NCBI RefSeq assembly: GCF_022581195.2
Contig: NC_061476.1
Span: 4,448,098-4,512,097 of the forward strand
Source of the DNA: Helicoverpa zea
Lineage: Eukaryota > Arthropoda > Insecta > Lepidoptera > Noctuidae
Length of the DNA stretch: 64,000 nucleotides
Direction of reading: 5' to 3'
Shown: positions 60,720-64,000 of the stretch, in pieces
Position numbering within the stretch: the stretch's first letter is position 1
Layout: each line of letters starts with the position of its first letter
Program-made: the position numbers and the translations under genes
The notes under the pieces: model-generated
Seen by the model: the letters and a program-made list of their open reading frames with translations, nothing else
Told to the model about the DNA's origin: nothing
Database searches by the model: none

Positions 60720-61135
60720 ATTATTGTGGTTATTATCTCCAGAGCCTTTGTCCCAATTATGTTAGGGTCGACTTCCAGTCACGATGCAACTGAGTACCAG
60801 TGTTTTACAAGGAGCGACTGCCTATCTGACCTCCACAACCCGGTTACCCGCTCAACCCAACACCCCTTGGTAAGACTTACTGGCTTCTGACTACCCATAA
60901 CGACTGCCAAGAATGTTCAATGACAGCCGGAACCTACAGTTTAACATCCCCTCCAAAAAACGGTCATTGGTATCCAAAATATACGTAGAAAGTACATACG
61001 AACTTAGAAAAGTTGCATTGGCAGGCACTTGCCAGACCTGGAATCAAAGCCGCACGCTCATACTTGAGACGCTCGTACTTGATTGGTTCTCTACCCACTA
61101 AACCACCACGACTTCCACTAAGTCACCACGACTTT
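60720..61135 (-). repeat. tRNA-derived SINE nested in composite repeat B
   Basis: Counterpart of 36268-36655. Read on the minus strand, the head CGTGGTGGTTTAGTGGGTAG is followed by the same body. It contains a short internal duplication around the anticodon-arm region relative to copy A. Confidence 0.75.
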
Positions 61136-61476
61136 GTCATCTATTTAATGTTTTTTTACGTAATAATACGTGTACCTAATATTTTTGCCACTCACAACTT
61201 AAATGCGGACTAATTAGAATCACCACTTTTATCCCTATGGTCACGTCTATTGCGGTTCAGTTCTCAGCGTTTTGTTTAGTCTGCTGTGCTTTTGCCGTTA
61301 AAGTATAAAAATTAAATATATGGAACGTTTCTAATGGTTATGCGTATTCCGTTGTTTCCAAGTCAACGGGCCCTTAAAATTCAATATTAGACTATTCAGA
61401 TATTTGATTTTGCTGACCCCGTAGTCGCTGGCATAAGGGACAGGATCCGCGTACGAAGTCGCGGGCAGAAGCTAGT

Positions 61477-64000
61477 ACCTAATAAAACTGAGGATAGGCA
61501 ACAGCCTAAGCCATTTCAGAAAACGGTTGACCTTTTTCTAAACCGACTTTATGGACATCCTGTATCTGGAAGCAACGAAACCTCTTGACAGAATTACCGT
61601 CCTTATTCCGTAAAATCTGACACCACTCTTTGTTCCCTCTTCTGCAAGAGGCTATGCGGGAGTCGCTTTTGTATAACCGTATCAATTAATATTTAATCTA
61701 TAATTTAACGAAAAACAAACTGAAATATTACGCAAAAGAAAGAGAAGACATGATTCACTGTCTATTTTCAATGAAGCGAAAACAATCCATACCACACTAT
61801 AATCAAATTAATCACTATTTTCGCTTACACAAACACTTTTAAAGTTTATAGTTTTAAAACGTAACACACGACGCCCATTTTCGAAAAAAGATTCACTGTC
61901 ACATTAATATTTTTGAATGAAAAGTTTGGAGCGTTTTTTTATAAAGATTGAACATTTTTTTCTATAAATTCGAGGAGACAGGACTGCCTTCAGCAGTATC
62001 GAAGCCTATTTTGCTGAAGTGTGAAAAGTAGCTAAGGCTGGGGTTTCACTGAGAGCGGGTAGCGGAAACCACGAGCGATTCACCCAGTACTTACCTGGGT
62101 ACTACAACTTTGGCTCATTAACTACCAAATATAGCTAAAAAGAATGTATAAAGATTTCCGTCAATTCCGGAACTGATAAAGCTGTTTCGGAGATGTATGG
62201 CGGGAAGTTCAGTAACTATCGGTAAAGTGGGATGTTTAGTGTCTTTATAAGCGTACTTTGAATACCACTATGCTACCACCCTATGTCCGGTTTTCATAAC
62301 AGGATTACAGCCACCGCGGCCGAGTCAAACGTTCGCGGCCTTGTCTCACTTGTTGCTATTTGACACAGCTATCGATGGATATCGATTTTATTATCATTCC
62401 TTTTTTCGCTCATTCATTTTGGTGGTACACCTACGCTTGGATATTTTCAAATCCAATTTTGGAAATAAATTTTCCATTCCCATTTTCGCCAAAAACAAAA
62501 ACGACAGTTTTTCTTAAAAAAAACCGTTTAACCAAAATAAACAGTTTGTTTATGAAAACTGCCGTTTAGGGTGTCCGTAAACTTGGGTCTAACTTAGATA
62601 GACTCGTAACTTGAACTTTGGAACTTTCACTAAGCAGTCGATTCCAATGCTGGCGTTTAGAAGACAAAAATAAACAAATAAACCGGCCAAGTGCGAGTCG
62701 GACTCGCGCACCGAGGGTTCCGTACAAATGCTGTATAGATAAAAAGTGAGTTTCGCGCCAACCGTTCAGTTTAGAACAATCATAGTTATGGTAATTTCGT
62801 GAGAATCAAAATAGTTAATATTTTTTATTTTATAATATAACTAAAATAGTAGGCCAGTACCTTGTAAAAGTTATTTTATTGAAGTTATTTATATACAACA
62901 TTATATAGTCATCATTCAGAAATCTGATTGAAAATAACTAATTATGTCTTAAAGGTCATGGGGCATATCTGACCCGCTTTGTAAAAAGTGGCGGACATGA
63001 ATCAAAGTAGTTTTAAATCGTGGAGAATGGTATGACGTTTCTTTGAATATAAATATTTTATTAAAATTCCATGGAGACGAATGTCCAGGATCGTTTGAAA
63101 AATATAAAAGACAAGCAGTTTCAGAGGATTGTACAGGTTGCAATGCTAGTTTTTATTGTTAAAGACATTTCATAAAGAAGGAGAGTGCCAATCCGGATGA
63201 CCAGGATCTGATGAGGATCTGGAAACCCTGAGAAATCGAGGGCAACTCTTGAATATTGTAGGCACGCATCGAGTCATAACCAGACATGTGAGTGTATTTT
63301 TGAGGGTACTGGTAAACAGTGAAGGTTTGGAGCTGATTTGATTATGGAGACTACAGAGAGTCAAGGGAACTCCCGAACGGTATGTTGCAACTACCACGTG
63401 TTTGGGCTTATTTTATTCGTATTGGCGAAGACTTTCCACAAAGATAGGTTTGACTGCCATTGTGGGATCGACAGCTAAGATCAGATATAGTTATGGGAAC
63501 TCCTTTACAATTTATAACGTAACCTTGTGTTGGAGCTTATTTTATTTTAGGTGATGAGAATTCACTACTAACTTGGGTTAAAGCAGACCGCCTGACGACT
63601 TGTAGCTGTCGAATTGTAGGTAACAACGACTTCTAGAGAGTAGGATTCGGGGCTGCTGGCTTTACGTTTCTAGAGCCTTGACAAAAGTGTAATTCTGTCC
63701 CTTTCTTTCTTTTATAAAGTCGGCATTATTTTATTTTGTAGCATTTTACAAACAAATCCAACTTCAAACATATAAAAAAGCAACAAGAAAACAAAAGCAA
63801 GAAAGAAATTAAAAAGATGTTAGGTGCATCGGTCTAGAAGTCGGTGTCTAGAGGATGCATCTATATTTATTTAACCACCGAGATCTAGACCGATGCATAT
63901 AAACAGTTTTCTTGTTGTTTTAGAAGTTGTTTTTTTTTTTGTAAAAAGTTTTTATTTTTAACTTTTGTGAAAAGTTCTCGTCAATACGAATAATATAAGC
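61477..64000. other. Gene-free right edge
   Basis: No supported exon. Contains a common lepidopteran repeat motif (CCAAGTGCGAGTCGGACTCG, 62688-62707, continuing to GAGGGTTCCGT), degenerate repeat-like DNA from about 63180 to 63620, and an imperfect hairpin at 63828-63898. The short open frames here have no recognisable motif. Confidence 0.5.
63828..63898. repeat. Imperfect hairpin with 23-bp arms
   Basis: GTGCATCGGTCTAGAAGTCG (then GTG) pairs with CACCGAGATCTAGACCGATG (then CAT) around a loop of about 25-30 bases. There is one mismatch cluster in the middle. Outer segments CAACAAGAAAAC and GTTTTCTTGTTG also pair. Confidence 0.7.

Larger units (their letters stand above)
58814..61476 (-). mobile_element. 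Large composite repeat, copy B
   Basis: Reverse-complement partner of 35970-38273, sharing all modules in the same order including the nested SINE. It is longer because of a hAT MITE (59473-59754 plus its duplication) and about 110 extra bases near 59936-60030 that are absent from copy A. It has fewer tandem units. Its end motif, TACTAGCTTCTGCCCGCGAC, is at 61458-61477. Confidence 0.75.

Overview
The window is animal nuclear DNA and almost certainly lepidopteran (moth or butterfly). The genes are split by short GT-AG introns. The protein families are insect-type. The intergenic and intronic DNA is packed with repeat types characteristic of Lepidoptera: degenerate tRNA-derived SINEs, GAT-tailed LINE ends, R1-clade LINE tails and many foldback MITEs. 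I cannot name a species from the sequence alone.

Layout. (1) 1-12224 (+): the 3' eighteen exons of a latrophilin-type adhesion GPCR (Cirl). They run from the hormone-receptor motif through the GAIN/GPS region and 7TM domain to a long cytoplasmic tail. All splice phases join into one frame of 1319 codons plus stop, and an AU-rich 3' UTR follows to about 14.54 kb. (2) 14.5-19.9 kb: gene-free, with tandem and interspersed repeats. (3) 19925-21867 (-): the last two exons of a myostatin/GDF11-class TGF-beta ligand (insect myoglianin); its 5' exons are not convincingly visible. (4) 21.9-50 kb: no confident host gene. It holds repeats, perfect palindromes, MITEs with readable target-site duplications, and a 5'-truncated R1-clade retrotransposon bounded by a 16-bp target-site duplication. 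(5) 50044-50463 (-): a small gene for a secreted proline-rich peptide precursor with a good TATA box. (6) 51715-55754 (-): a complete eight-exon Cys-loop ligand-gated anion channel subunit of 425 residues. (7) 55.8-64 kb: repeats.

The most striking architecture is a pair of about 2.3-2.7 kb composite repeats in opposite orientation (35970-38273 and 58814-61476). They flank the 20.5-kb block holding the peptide gene and the channel gene. The second copy has since been hit by a hAT MITE with a clean 8-bp duplication. A second notable object is a Harbinger-like MITE at 57276-57707 with TAA duplications. It sits inside an R1-type retrotransposon tail and carries what looks like the first exon of a MADF-domain protein with a usable splice donor.

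The host genes do not form a pathway. They are unrelated neighbours: neuronal/mechanosensory receptor, growth factor, secreted peptide and anion channel. Exon boundaries were set by reading splice sites and phases by eye. Family assignments rest on recognised motifs, not on database searches.
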